Of a stretch of 25,402 nucleotides of DNA, positions 14,774 through 22,735 are shown one piece after another. The DNA comes from CAYJFX01 sp964370315 (lineage in GTDB: Bacteria > Spirochaetota > Spirochaetia > Treponematales > Treponemataceae), in assembly GCA_964370315.1 (NCBI GenBank), contig CAYJIS010000025.1, positions 1 through 25,402 of the forward strand, given 5' to 3'. Position 1 is the first letter of the stretch. Each line of letters starts with the position of its first letter. A program made the translations under genes and the position numbers. The notes beneath the pieces were generated by a model. It was given only the letters and a program-made list of their open reading frames with translations. It searched no databases and had not been told where the DNA came from.

Positions 14774-15820
14774 ATGACAAAACTAGAAATAAAAAACTTA
14801 GTAAAACAATATCCAAATGCCCCAAAACCGAGTGTTGAAAACTTTGACTTAACAATTAATGAAGGTGAAATGGTAGCATTTTTAGGTCCATCAGGTTGTG
14901 GAAAAACTACAACATTAAAAATGATAGCTGGTTTATTAAATCCAACTTCAGGCGATATACTTTTTAATGGTGACTCAATTCTTTCAATACCACCTGAAAA
15001 AAGAGAAGTTGGAATGGTGTTTCAAAAGTCACTATTGTTTCCACATATGTCCATATTCGACAATGTTGCGTTTGGTCTTAAAATGCGAAAAATGGATAAG
15101 GACGTTATAAAAGAAAAAGTAGAAAAGATGTTAGATCTTGTTAAACTAAATGGGTATGGTGCAAGAAAACCAACTCAGCTTTCTGGGGGGCAAGAACAGC
15201 GTGTATCTCTTGCTCGTGGTTTAGTAATTGAACCAAAACTCTTTTTACTTGATGAACCACTTTCAGCACTAGATGCTGCATTACGTATTGAAATGCGCGA
15301 TATGATTTTATCTATACAACGAAAACTTAATGTAACTTCCATTTTTGTAACACACGATCAAGAAGAAGCCGTTATGCTAGCAGATAAAATTGCACTAATG
15401 TTTGATGGAAAACTTCAACAATATGATGTGCCAGAAAAGTTTTATGAAGAGCCAAGAACATACAGAGTTGCAGAATTTTTTGGCTGTGCAAACTTTATTG
15501 ACGGCGAGCAAAAGGGCAATAAGATAACTACAGAATTTGGTACGGTTGAATTGCCAAAGTTACCAAGTGATAATCGAAAAGTATATCTTGTTGTAAGAAA
15601 TGAATCATTTATTGAATCTAAAGGAGAAGGAAGTTTTAAGACAGTTGTAACAAATAGAATATTTATGGGAACAAGTGTTAGATATTTTGTAAAAGCTGGA
15701 AGCAACCTAGAGTTACAAGTAACGTTAGAAGCATCTTCTGTATACAAAGAAGGTGATGAGATTAATTTGAAGTTTGTGCCTGAAAAACTATGGGCTGTAC
15801 CATTTGATAAGAGTTTATAA
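14774..15820 (+). CDS. ABC transporter ATP-binding protein
   Basis: The 348-residue protein has all the motifs of an active importer ATPase: Walker A GPSGCGKTT (38-46), the Q-loop in VFQKSLLFPHM, the signature LSGGQEQRVSLARGL, Walker B LFLLDEPLSALDA and the switch His in VTHDQEEA. The last roughly 110 residues form a TOBE-type regulatory domain, as in PotA, FbpC and MalK proteins and unlike the short E. coli YnjD. It energises the permease pair encoded upstream. An AGAGGA site precedes its ATG, and its stop codon is separated by one base from the next ATG, which indicates translational coupling to the kinase subunit. Confidence 0.95.
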   Translation: MTKLEIKNLVKQYPNAPKPSVENFDLTINEGEMVAFLGPSGCGKTTTLKMIAGLLNPTSGDILFNGDSILSIPPEKREVGMVFQKSLLFPHMSIFDNVAFGLKMRKMDKDVIKEKVEKMLDLVKLNGYGARKPTQLSGGQEQRVSLARGLVIEPKLFLLDEPLSALDAALRIEMRDMILSIQRKLNVTSIFVTHDQEEAVMLADKIALMFDGKLQQYDVPEKFYEEPRTYRVAEFFGCANFIDGEQKGNKITTEFGTVELPKLPSDNRKVYLVVRNESFIESKGEGSFKTVVTNRIFMGTSVRYFVKAGSNLELQVTLEASSVYKEGDEINLKFVPEKLWAVPFDKSL

Positions 15821-15821
15821 T

Positions 15822-16805
15822 ATGAAGAAAATTATTGATACAAAAGAAAAAGTTATTTCGGATATGCTTATTGGATATGAAAAAGCATATTCAAATAGGG
15901 TGTACCTAAAAGGTAATGTTTTAGTACGCAAAGACAAAAAAGAAAAAGGCAAGGTTGCTGTAGTAATCGGAAATGGAAGTGGACATGAGCCAGGAATGAT
16001 AGATCTTGTTGGAAAAGGGCTTTTTGACGCGAATATTTGCGGAGATGTTTTTACAGCACCAACTCCTATTCAAATGATAGAAGGGATAAAAGAAGTAGAC
16101 AATGGATCTGGCGTTTTAATTCTTGTTTCTTCGCATCAAGGTGATATCTTAAATGCTAAAATGGCTGTAATGCTTGCAAAAGCTGAAGGCATTGATGCTC
16201 GAATGGTTGTGCTATGGGATGATATTTCAAGTGCCCCAAAAGATAAGTTTGAAGAACGACGTGGAGCAATAGGATTATTTTTTCCTTTTAAAATGATATG
16301 TTCAGCTGCTGAAATGGGTCTTCCGATGGAGGACTTAATTGTGCTTTCTGAAAAAATAAGAACTGATATTCGTTCTCTTTCAGTAGCAGTTTCTGGAGGA
16401 ACACACCCACAAACTGGTCTTAAAACATTTGAATTACCAGAAGATGAAATCGAAGTAGGGATGGGAGTTCATGGAGAAGCCGGCAGTGGGCGAATGAAAA
16501 TGTGTACTGCAAACGAACTTGTAAAATGTATGATGGAACAACTTATTGATGATGGTGAATATGTTTCTGGTGATGAAGTTATGGTACTTGTAAATAATGC
16601 TGGTGCAACAACAAGAATGGAGCTATTAATCGTATATAAAAATATTTGTGAGTTCCTTGAATCTAAGGGTATTAAAATTTCACGAAATTGGGTAGGAACG
16701 TATGTAACTTCACAAGAAGCACAAGGTTTTTCAATTGGTTTATGTCGTTCTCGTGAAGAGTATTTACCATATTATGATTTTAGTGTGGATAGCCCCATAT
16801 TTTAA
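15822..16805 (+). CDS. DhaK-family ketose kinase, substrate-binding subunit
   Basis: I start at ATG 15822, one base after the ATPase stop; the longer frame from a TTG at 15774 would overlap that gene by 47 bases. The 327-residue protein is a DhaK domain. It has GNGSGHEP (50-57) with H55 and GVHGEAG (215-221) with H217, the His that in dihydroxyacetone kinase covalently binds the ketone of the substrate. D108, the catalytic base position, is kept, but the loop before it reads SSHQGD (103-108) where DhaK normally has KNYTGD, suggesting a larger or different ketose. Its DhaL partner is encoded five genes downstream. Phosphorylation at C1 of a ketose fits the adjacent isomerase and aldolase. No DhaM is present. 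Confidence 0.88.
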   Translation: MKKIIDTKEKVISDMLIGYEKAYSNRVYLKGNVLVRKDKKEKGKVAVVIGNGSGHEPGMIDLVGKGLFDANICGDVFTAPTPIQMIEGIKEVDNGSGVLILVSSHQGDILNAKMAVMLAKAEGIDARMVVLWDDISSAPKDKFEERRGAIGLFFPFKMICSAAEMGLPMEDLIVLSEKIRTDIRSLSVAVSGGTHPQTGLKTFELPEDEIEVGMGVHGEAGSGRMKMCTANELVKCMMEQLIDDGEYVSGDEVMVLVNNAGATTRMELLIVYKNICEFLESKGIKISRNWVGTYVTSQEAQGFSIGLCRSREEYLPYYDFSVDSPIF

Positions 16806-16834
16806 TGATATAAAAAAAAGGAAGAGAAAATCTT

Positions 16835-18229
16835 ATGTTAAAAATTGCTTTGTTTGGGATAAATAATCCAACATATTATGCCTCAGAATATGATGTATTA
16901 AATGTAAATTTAAGCGAGTTAAAAAAATTAGAGGATGAACTTAGTTTTAAAATAGTACATACAAAGTTATTAGGTTCAGCAGAAGAAGCTGCTAAAGAAG
17001 TTTTGTGGTGTAATTCAAATGAAGTGGATATGGTATTGCTTCAAAATAGCGGATTTTCGTCTGGGGATTTTGCAATGGAATTTGAAGCTATAAGGGTTCC
17101 TTTAATTTTTTGGGGAGTAGAGGAACCAACAGAGAGCGGAGATATAAAGCTGCATAGTATGGTTTCACTCAACTTATATGCAAGTATTGCAAAAAGAAAG
17201 TATACTCGAAAGTCATATACAAATTGGGTGTATGGAAATGCCGATACGAGTGTTTTTAAAAACAAGTTTTCAAAAATTCTTAAACGGCAAGCTAATATTG
17301 CACTTTTAAATGATACCAAGTTAGCAGTAATCGGTGATGTAGCACCTACATTTTTTAACCTAGAAGTTAGCGCTGAAACCATAACTAATAACATTGGCTG
17401 CAACGTTATGTATTTTGAAGAAAAACATCTTACTGATGAAATAAACAAAGTAAGTGATAATCAAATTGAAGAAGGTTTTAGCATCCTTAGTACCATAGTA
17501 GATACCTTTTCAAAAGATGATGATGCTTTAATAAAAAGTGTTAGAGCTGCTTGTGCGTTAAATAACCTTGTGAATAGAGAAAATATTTCATCGCTTGCTG
17601 TAAGTTGTTGGCCATATTTTCAGGATGTCTATGGGATTGTCCCATGTGTGGCATTTACCTTATTGACAAAAATGGCGCAAGTTCCTATCACCTGCGAGGG
17701 AGATTTAGGAGCTGGAGCATCGATGCTAGTTGCAAAGTATTTATCTGGAAATATAGCAACTGTTATGGATTTAACACAATTATCAAAAGATTCAAAGGGT
17801 CTTTTGTTATGGCATTGTGGTATTAGTTGCTCATCAATTATGCCTACAAAAGAGGAAGCTAAAATAATAAAGCATCCAATGATGAACCGTAAGTTAGGTG
17901 AAGATGCAAAAATTGGTTGTAGCTTTGATGCTGTTTTACCTAAGGGCGAATATACTCTTTTTAGGTTTACAGGAGATATGCGAAAGCTCTTTTGCGTAAC
18001 ATGTACTGCTACAAATAGACTAGAAGGTTTTGATGGAACAAGATTTTTTGTAGAGGATTTTATGCAAAATGGAAAGAGATTTTCTGGTATGGATATAATT
18101 AATACAATATTAAATGAAGGAATTGAGCATCATATTTTAATAAGTAATGGTAATATCGAAAAAAAATTAAAACAATTTTGCAAGGAAAGAGAAATAGAAA
18201 TATTAAATATTATGGAGTATAACGATTAA
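16835..18229 (+). CDS. L-fucose/L-arabinose isomerase-like aldose-ketose isomerase
   Basis: The 464-residue protein belongs to the FucI/AraA fold family of Mn2+-dependent aldose-ketose isomerases. The metal site can be read from E288 in CEGD (287-290), D312 in VMDLTQLS and H327 in LWHCG (325-329), the same order as the Glu, Asp and His ligands of FucI. An SCWPYFQDVYGIVPC stretch (257-271) precedes them. It is shorter than E. coli FucI (about 590 residues) and divergent at the N terminus, so the substrate should differ from L-fucose. Related enzymes include sulfoquinovose isomerases. It sits between the DhaK-type kinase and the aldolase (one base before the latter), so it probably makes the ketose that is then phosphorylated. 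Confidence 0.85.
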   Translation: MLKIALFGINNPTYYASEYDVLNVNLSELKKLEDELSFKIVHTKLLGSAEEAAKEVLWCNSNEVDMVLLQNSGFSSGDFAMEFEAIRVPLIFWGVEEPTESGDIKLHSMVSLNLYASIAKRKYTRKSYTNWVYGNADTSVFKNKFSKILKRQANIALLNDTKLAVIGDVAPTFFNLEVSAETITNNIGCNVMYFEEKHLTDEINKVSDNQIEEGFSILSTIVDTFSKDDDALIKSVRAACALNNLVNRENISSLAVSCWPYFQDVYGIVPCVAFTLLTKMAQVPITCEGDLGAGASMLVAKYLSGNIATVMDLTQLSKDSKGLLLWHCGISCSSIMPTKEEAKIIKHPMMNRKLGEDAKIGCSFDAVLPKGEYTLFRFTGDMRKLFCVTCTATNRLEGFDGTRFFVEDFMQNGKRFSGMDIINTILNEGIEHHILISNGNIEKKLKQFCKEREIEILNIMEYND

Positions 18230-18230
18230 C

Positions 18231-19115
18231 ATGGAAAAAGGTATAAAAAACGATCATCTTAAAAAGATGACTGATAAAAATGGAAAGTATAAAATTGTTG
18301 CAATTGATCATAGAGCAGTGTATATTTCACAGCTAGAAAAAATGGGAGTAAAAGATGTAGATGCGTCTTTTATGGCTATGTCAAAAAACAAAATAATTGG
18401 CCAGTTTAAGGGTATGGCAAGCGCCTATTTGCTCGATCCAGCACATGTGTTAAATGGACAATGTGATGCTGACTTATTAAAGAATCATGGATTATTAATT
18501 GGGATTGAAGGGAATGATTATGCATCAACAGAGTTTGATGATAATTATCTTACAGACCTAATTGATGTAGAAGGCATATGTAAAAATGGTGGTGATTGTG
18601 TAAAGCTTTTTATCTACTATTATGATGATGAGCAAACAAAACAAAAGCTTATACATCTTGTAAAAAAATTAGCAGAGGAATGTGAAAAGAATAATGTACC
18701 ATTTTTACTTGAGCCAATTTTAGCTCCACAATACAATGACTTACCAACACTAGAACAGGTAGCATTAAACAAAAAAATGGTAGAAACCTTTAATAATATG
18801 GGCGTAGATATATTTAAAATATTGTTTCCTTCAAAGCTTGATGAGTTTACCGATGAAGAACTTGAAATGCAAGTGAAATCTGTTACAGAAGAATTAACCG
18901 TTCCATTTATTCTCTTATCTTCAGGAGTAAGTGTTGACCAGTTTAAGAGACAACTTGAAATATTTACAAAGGCTGGTGGTTCAGGATTTGCAGTAGGAAG
19001 AACATTGTGGGAAATGTGTGTTAATCCAAATCATCAGAATTGTGATGAATATAATAAGGATATGATTGAAAAATTTCAAGCATTTGATACTATTGTTTCG
19101 AGGGGAATTGGTTAA
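18231..19115 (+). CDS. Class I ketose-phosphate aldolase, LacD/YihT-like
   Basis: The 294-residue TIM-barrel protein resembles tagatose-1,6-bisphosphate aldolase (LacD) and sulfofructose-phosphate aldolase (YihT). Shared marks are AIDHR (24-28), GGDCVKLFIYYYD (120-132, K125), PFLLEPI (157-163), VDIFKILFP (192-200) with K196 as the predicted Schiff-base lysine, SSGVSVDQF (230-238) and GFAVGRTLW (252-260). These enzymes split a ketose 1-phosphate or bisphosphate into DHAP and an aldehyde or aldehyde phosphate. The start lies one base after the isomerase stop, so translation is coupled. With DhaK/DhaL upstream in the pathway the likely substrate is a ketose 1-phosphate. Which sugar it is cannot be read from the sequence. 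Confidence 0.88.
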   Translation: MEKGIKNDHLKKMTDKNGKYKIVAIDHRAVYISQLEKMGVKDVDASFMAMSKNKIIGQFKGMASAYLLDPAHVLNGQCDADLLKNHGLLIGIEGNDYASTEFDDNYLTDLIDVEGICKNGGDCVKLFIYYYDDEQTKQKLIHLVKKLAEECEKNNVPFLLEPILAPQYNDLPTLEQVALNKKMVETFNNMGVDIFKILFPSKLDEFTDEELEMQVKSVTEELTVPFILLSSGVSVDQFKRQLEIFTKAGGSGFAVGRTLWEMCVNPNHQNCDEYNKDMIEKFQAFDTIVSRGIG

Positions 19116-19128
19116 CACGAGGAGCTAA

Positions 19129-19872
19129 ATGAAAACAAAAGAACAACCTATTTATAAGCAGCTGGCAGATCAACTACAAAAAAAAGTTGATGCAGGTATG
19201 TATAAAAGTGGTGAAATGATTGAAAGTGAATCTGAGTTTCAAAAACTACATAATGTCAGTAGAGTAACGGTAAGAAAAACATTTAAGTTGCTTGCAGACA
19301 AGGGTGTGTTAAAAATCATCCCAGGAAAAGGTACATTTGTAAATGATGTAACTTCGCAAGACTGGACTTGGATGAAAAGTTTTACAAATGAAGTTATAGC
19401 AACAGGAAGAGTCCCAACAACAAAAGTTTTGAGTTTTCAAATAGTATTTGCTAACGAAGATTTAGCAGAAAAATTGCATATAACGACGGGCGAAAGGTGT
19501 TTTTATTTTAGAAGGGTTCGATTTATAGATAATAAACCTGTTTGGTTAACTAAAACCTATATACCTATAACAGTGTGTCCTGCATTGACACAAGAATATT
19601 TGTCTATTGCAGGTGTAACACAGTCAATTTTTAAAGTGCTTGAATTAAATTTTAATATACGCTTTGCATATAATGAAGAAATATCAGAAGCTGTAAATAT
19701 TTCTGAAGAGGATGCAAACGTATTACAAATAAGTGCTTATAAACCTGTTATTTCTACAGCAATGCGTTCTTTTAATGACAAAAAAAAGCCAGTGCTTTAT
19801 GAAAATACTATTTTCGAGCAGAGTATTTCAAAAGGAAATAACATACGTGTAGAAGTAGAGAGTTATGCATAA
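19129..19872 (+). CDS. GntR-family (HutC/UTRA) regulator, probable local regulator of the operon
   Basis: The 247-residue protein has an N-terminal GntR winged helix (residues 7-73: PIYKQLADQLQKKV, SESEFQKLHNVSRVTVRKTF, and the wing PGKGTFV) and a C-terminal UTRA ligand-binding domain (about 80-245). Repressors of this type release DNA on binding a pathway metabolite, often a phosphorylated sugar. It lies inside the operon, 13 bases after the aldolase gene with a GAGGAG site, so it would be autoregulated. The palindrome at 9415-9430 by the operon start is a candidate binding site. It is distinct in sequence from the truncated GntR gene at the left edge. Confidence 0.93.
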   Translation: MKTKEQPIYKQLADQLQKKVDAGMYKSGEMIESESEFQKLHNVSRVTVRKTFKLLADKGVLKIIPGKGTFVNDVTSQDWTWMKSFTNEVIATGRVPTTKVLSFQIVFANEDLAEKLHITTGERCFYFRRVRFIDNKPVWLTKTYIPITVCPALTQEYLSIAGVTQSIFKVLELNFNIRFAYNEEISEAVNISEEDANVLQISAYKPVISTAMRSFNDKKKPVLYENTIFEQSISKGNNIRVEVESYA

Positions 19873-19953
19873 ATAAAGGAAGTAAGAAGTACGTTTATGT
19901 ATCAGTACAATTATACATTGAAGTGCTTTGAGTAAGAAATTATTGGAGGAATT

Positions 19954-20787
19954 ATGAAAGTAGGAGTACATCTTTCTATGTTGTGTAAAACATGGCAAGA
20001 TGATGTAAGCGGTCACTTAGAAAAATTAAAAGAAGGTGGCTTTGATAGTGTTGAAATCTCAATGTTCGGAGTTGAAAGATCTCATCTTGGTAATGTAGCA
20101 AAAAAAGCTCAGTCTCTTGGACTAGATATTTCTTTTGGAACAGGGATTACAAGTGAAACTGATATCTCATCAAGTGATCCAAGTGTTCGAAAGGCAGGAG
20201 TAAGTTATTTAAAAGAATGCTGTAATTTTGCAAATGACATTGGTGCTAAATTTATTAACGGTGTAATATATGCTCCTTGGCAAGGATTTTCAAAAGAGCC
20301 TCGTACTGAAAGATATAAAAGATCTTCATCTTGTTTACAAGAAGTGTCAGACAGTATAACAGGTGATTTTCGTTTGCATTGTGAAGTGATAAACCGTTTT
20401 GAAACTGACTTTATAAATACACTTGATGAAGGTGTCGATTTCTTAAAGCTCGTTGATCGAAAAAATGTAAAGTTATTAGTAGATACATTTCATATGAATA
20501 TTGAAGAAGATAGTATAGTTGGTGCTATGGATAAACATTATAATGACATTGGCTGTGTGCATATTTGTGAAAATCATCGTGGTGTACCAGGTACCGGACA
20601 TATTCCTTTTGCCGATATTATTTCATTTTTAAAAGAAAAAGAATATAAAGGATATTTGATAATGGAAAGCTTTGTTGAAAGCGGAACCGAAGTAGGGGAC
20701 GGACTTTTTATCTGGAGAAAGTCTAAACCACCACTTGAGGAAGCATTACGAGGCTGTTCGTATATAAAAAAAATAATTGAAGGATAA
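19954..20787 (+). CDS. Ketose 3-epimerase, D-tagatose/D-psicose 3-epimerase family
   Basis: The 277-residue TIM barrel matches the ketose 3-epimerase family rather than a general xylose-isomerase-like protein. The four metal ligands fall in the expected motifs: E144 in CEVINRFE, D177 in VDTFHMNIEEDS, H203 in VHICEN and E238 in IMESFV. The substrate-contacting H180 and R209 (HRGVPGTGH) are also kept. Family members invert C3 of free ketoses such as tagatose/sorbose, psicose/fructose or ribulose/xylulose with Mn2+ or Co2+. It begins behind TTGGAGGA, 81 bases after the regulator. In this operon it would convert the ketose made by the isomerase into the epimer accepted by the kinase or aldolase. 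Substrate range is broad in this family, so the sugar is not fixed. Confidence 0.87.
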   Translation: MKVGVHLSMLCKTWQDDVSGHLEKLKEGGFDSVEISMFGVERSHLGNVAKKAQSLGLDISFGTGITSETDISSSDPSVRKAGVSYLKECCNFANDIGAKFINGVIYAPWQGFSKEPRTERYKRSSSCLQEVSDSITGDFRLHCEVINRFETDFINTLDEGVDFLKLVDRKNVKLLVDTFHMNIEEDSIVGAMDKHYNDIGCVHICENHRGVPGTGHIPFADIISFLKEKEYKGYLIMESFVESGTEVGDGLFIWRKSKPPLEEALRGCSYIKKIIEG

Positions 20788-20791
20788 AGAA

Positions 20792-21406
20792 ATGAATAAA
20801 TATAAACAGTTTGCACAAACCTTAGATGAAGTATTTAAAGAGCAGTCACTATATTTATGTGATTTAGATGCTAAGGCAGGAGATGGAGATCACGGTATCA
20901 CAATTTCTCGTGGATTTCAAAATGCAAATGAAAAAATGAAGTTGCAAGATGATAGCATTAGTCCTTCCGATTCGTTTAAAACAATAGGCTATGCAATGCT
21001 CGAAAGTATGGGTGGTGCTTCTGGTCCTATTTTTAGCACATTTTTTATTTGCATGGCAACGAGACTCCGAGATGAAAAAGAGTTAACTGGAACGGTACTT
21101 AAAGATGGTATAAGAGAAACAGTAACAGCAGTTTCAGATCTGGCAGGAACCGTTGCTGGTGAAAAAACAATGGTAGATTCTTTATGCTATGCTTTAGAAT
21201 ATGCAAATAAAGCAGGAGACAGTATAAACGAAGTTCTAAAAAGTTTAGAAGATGGGGCAAAAGCGGGGAGTGAAGCCACAATTGATATGGTAGCTACAAA
21301 AGGTAGAGCTAAGTTTATGGGTGAGCGAAGTAAGGGTTTTATGGATGCAGGAAGTAAATCAGTTCATTTTATAATGAAGATATTACATGATACATTTAAA
21401 GTTTAA
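20792..21406 (+). CDS. DhaL-family kinase nucleotide-binding subunit
   Basis: I use ATG 20792 (204 residues), eight bases after GAAGGA; an in-frame TTG at 20777 overlaps the epimerase gene. DhaL domains bind the nucleotide through two Mg2+ held by Asp residues, here D26, D31 and D33 in DLDAKAGDGDHG (24-35). The GGASGP loop (74-79) is typical. It would complete the kinase with the DhaK-type subunit at 15822-16805. In PTS-linked systems DhaL carries a bound ADP rephosphorylated by DhaM; in ATP-dependent kinases DhaK and DhaL are usually fused. Here they are separate, and no DhaM is encoded, so the phosphoryl donor is an open question. The start lies four bases past the epimerase stop. Confidence 0.9.
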   Translation: MNKYKQFAQTLDEVFKEQSLYLCDLDAKAGDGDHGITISRGFQNANEKMKLQDDSISPSDSFKTIGYAMLESMGGASGPIFSTFFICMATRLRDEKELTGTVLKDGIRETVTAVSDLAGTVAGEKTMVDSLCYALEYANKAGDSINEVLKSLEDGAKAGSEATIDMVATKGRAKFMGERSKGFMDAGSKSVHFIMKILHDTFKV

Positions 21407-21418
21407 AAGGAGATTAGT

Positions 21419-22309
21419 ATGAAAGAAAAGGTAATTTTGGATTGCGACAATACAATGGGGGTAAAGCGAAGTGATATTGATGATGGGTTAACATTTGCAT
21501 ATCTATACACACATGATAATATTGATCTATTAGGAATAACATTAACATTTGCTAATAATCATGAGCACGTATGTTATTACAACACAAAAGTGATGTTAGA
21601 AGATATGAATATCACTGATGTTCCTTTTTATGCAGGAGGAAGATCTGCTGGAGCGTATGATAGTGAAGCTGTAGATTTTCTGGTAGAACAAGTTAACAAG
21701 TATCCAAATGAAGTTACTGTTATAGCAATCGGATCACAAACCAATATTGCAGGTGCTCAAGCAAAGGATAAAGATTTTTATAGTAAAGTAAAACACTTAA
21801 TTTTAATGGGTGGTATGTTAGAACCTTTATATCTTAATAATAGCTTATGTAAGGAGTTAAATTTTACAGTAGATAGTAAGGCAGCTGCAGATGTAATTTT
21901 TAATGCACCAAAATTAACACTTATGAGTTCACAGTGTACAAGGGACGCTGAATATCCTCAAAGTGAGATTGACAAAGTAAGAGCTATTGACAGTCCATAT
22001 ACTCGCTACATAATGCCGATTATTGATGAATGGGTTGCACACATTGGACCATATTATGGAGATAATAATTCATTTATAAACTGGGATTTATGTTGTGCTA
22101 TTTATCTTACAAACCCAGAACTTTTTGAAGATGACATGTGTAGAGTCATAAAAGACTACGATGCAATGAAAACAGGCTTTATTGTGGTAGATAAAGAAAA
22201 CAAAGCATCTGATTCAGAAACTAATATGGTTAATATTCCCTCAAAAATCTTAAATCTTGAAAAGTTTAATGAATTATTCTATACAGAATTAAAAAAAATG
22301 AAAATTTAG
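21419..22309 (+). CDS. Nucleoside-hydrolase (IUNH) family protein
   Basis: The 296-residue protein has the Ca2+-site signature of ribonucleoside hydrolases in modified form. The N-terminal Asp cluster is D8 and D10 in ILDCDNTMG and D21-D22 in SDIDDG; the usual compact DTDPGIDDA has about six extra residues (MGVKRS) inside it. LILMGG (127-132), ELNFTVDSKAAADVI (146-160) and NWDLCCAIYL (221-230) with D223 match later family motifs. Classical members hydrolyse the N-glycosidic bond of nucleosides to a free base and ribose; some relatives act on other glycosides. As the last gene, 12 bases after dhaL and before the operon terminator, it could release the sugar that the remaining enzymes catabolise. 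The true glycoside is unknown. Confidence 0.85.
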   Translation: MKEKVILDCDNTMGVKRSDIDDGLTFAYLYTHDNIDLLGITLTFANNHEHVCYYNTKVMLEDMNITDVPFYAGGRSAGAYDSEAVDFLVEQVNKYPNEVTVIAIGSQTNIAGAQAKDKDFYSKVKHLILMGGMLEPLYLNNSLCKELNFTVDSKAAADVIFNAPKLTLMSSQCTRDAEYPQSEIDKVRAIDSPYTRYIMPIIDEWVAHIGPYYGDNNSFINWDLCCAIYLTNPELFEDDMCRVIKDYDAMKTGFIVVDKENKASDSETNMVNIPSKILNLEKFNELFYTELKKMKI

Positions 22310-22327
22310 TTTTTAAGAGTACATAAG

Positions 22328-22362
22328 AGGCTGTCCAAAAGAATGCTGGACAGCCTTTTTTT
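22328..22362 (+). terminator. Rho-independent terminator of the sugar operon
   Basis: AGGCTGTCCA (22328-22337) pairs perfectly with TGGACAGCCT (22347-22356) around a nine-base loop, and the T run reaches 22362. It lies about 20 bases after the last gene and separates the operon from the oad genes. Confidence 0.94.
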
Positions 22363-22420
22363 ATAAGCAAAAAAAATCAATAAAAAAAGTTCTAATAAAC
22401 GTTTTACGAGAATATAGATA

Positions 22421-22449
22421 TTGAATAAGTTTGTAATATTTAGTAAAAT
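22421..22449 (+). promoter_or_regulatory. Promoter of the oad operon
   Basis: TTGAAT (22421-22426) and TAAAAT (22444-22449) are 17 bp apart; transcription would start near 22456. The GGAGGG ribosome-binding site (22474-22479) precedes ATG 22486. A small AAACGTTT palindrome lies upstream (22397-22404). Confidence 0.68.
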
Positions 22450-22485
22450 GAATCACTGGAAATAACCTTATTTGGAGGGTAATAT

Positions 22486-22725
22486 ATGACAATTACAGAA
22501 ATGCTTAGTCAGAGTGGTGTTCTAACTCTGCTTGGTATGGGTGTTGTTTTTGGATTCCTCGTCATTTTAATTATCTGTATTTCACTTTCGTCAAAAGTAA
22601 TACGGGCATTAAAGTTAGATAAAGACGAAGAACAAAGTACTGTAGGGACTCAGTCAGCTAGTGGTACTCAAAACAATGCAGTAATAGCAGCCATAGCCGC
22701 AGCTGTTCGACAAAAGCAAGGTTGA
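22486..22725 (+). CDS. oadG: Oxaloacetate decarboxylase sodium pump, gamma subunit
   Basis: The 79-residue protein has one transmembrane helix (about residues 13-35, LTLLGMGVVFGFLVILIICI) followed by a short charged and Ala-rich cytoplasmic tail, the usual plan of OadG. It assembles the alpha and beta subunits of the biotin-dependent Na+-pumping decarboxylase at the membrane; well-studied gamma subunits also bind Zn2+ through the tail, but no obvious His or Cys cluster is seen here. The position immediately before oadA and the start of oadB supports the assignment, which from sequence alone would be weaker because the family is short and variable. It is expressed from its own promoter. Confidence 0.87.
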   Translation: MTITEMLSQSGVLTLLGMGVVFGFLVILIICISLSSKVIRALKLDKDEEQSTVGTQSASGTQNNAVIAAIAAAVRQKQG

Positions 22726-22735
22726 ATTAGGAGGA

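Noticed and set aside
15774..15821. TTG start for the DhaK gene inside the ATPase gene
   Set aside because: It adds 16 non-family residues overlapping the ATPase; ATG 15822 is one base after the ATPase stop.
20777..20791. TTG start for the DhaL gene
   Set aside because: ATG 20792 has GAAGGA at correct spacing, and the longer form overlaps the epimerase gene.
22397..22404. Catabolite-repression (cre) site upstream of oadG
   Set aside because: AAACGTTT has the CG centre but the flanking bases do not match the cre consensus.
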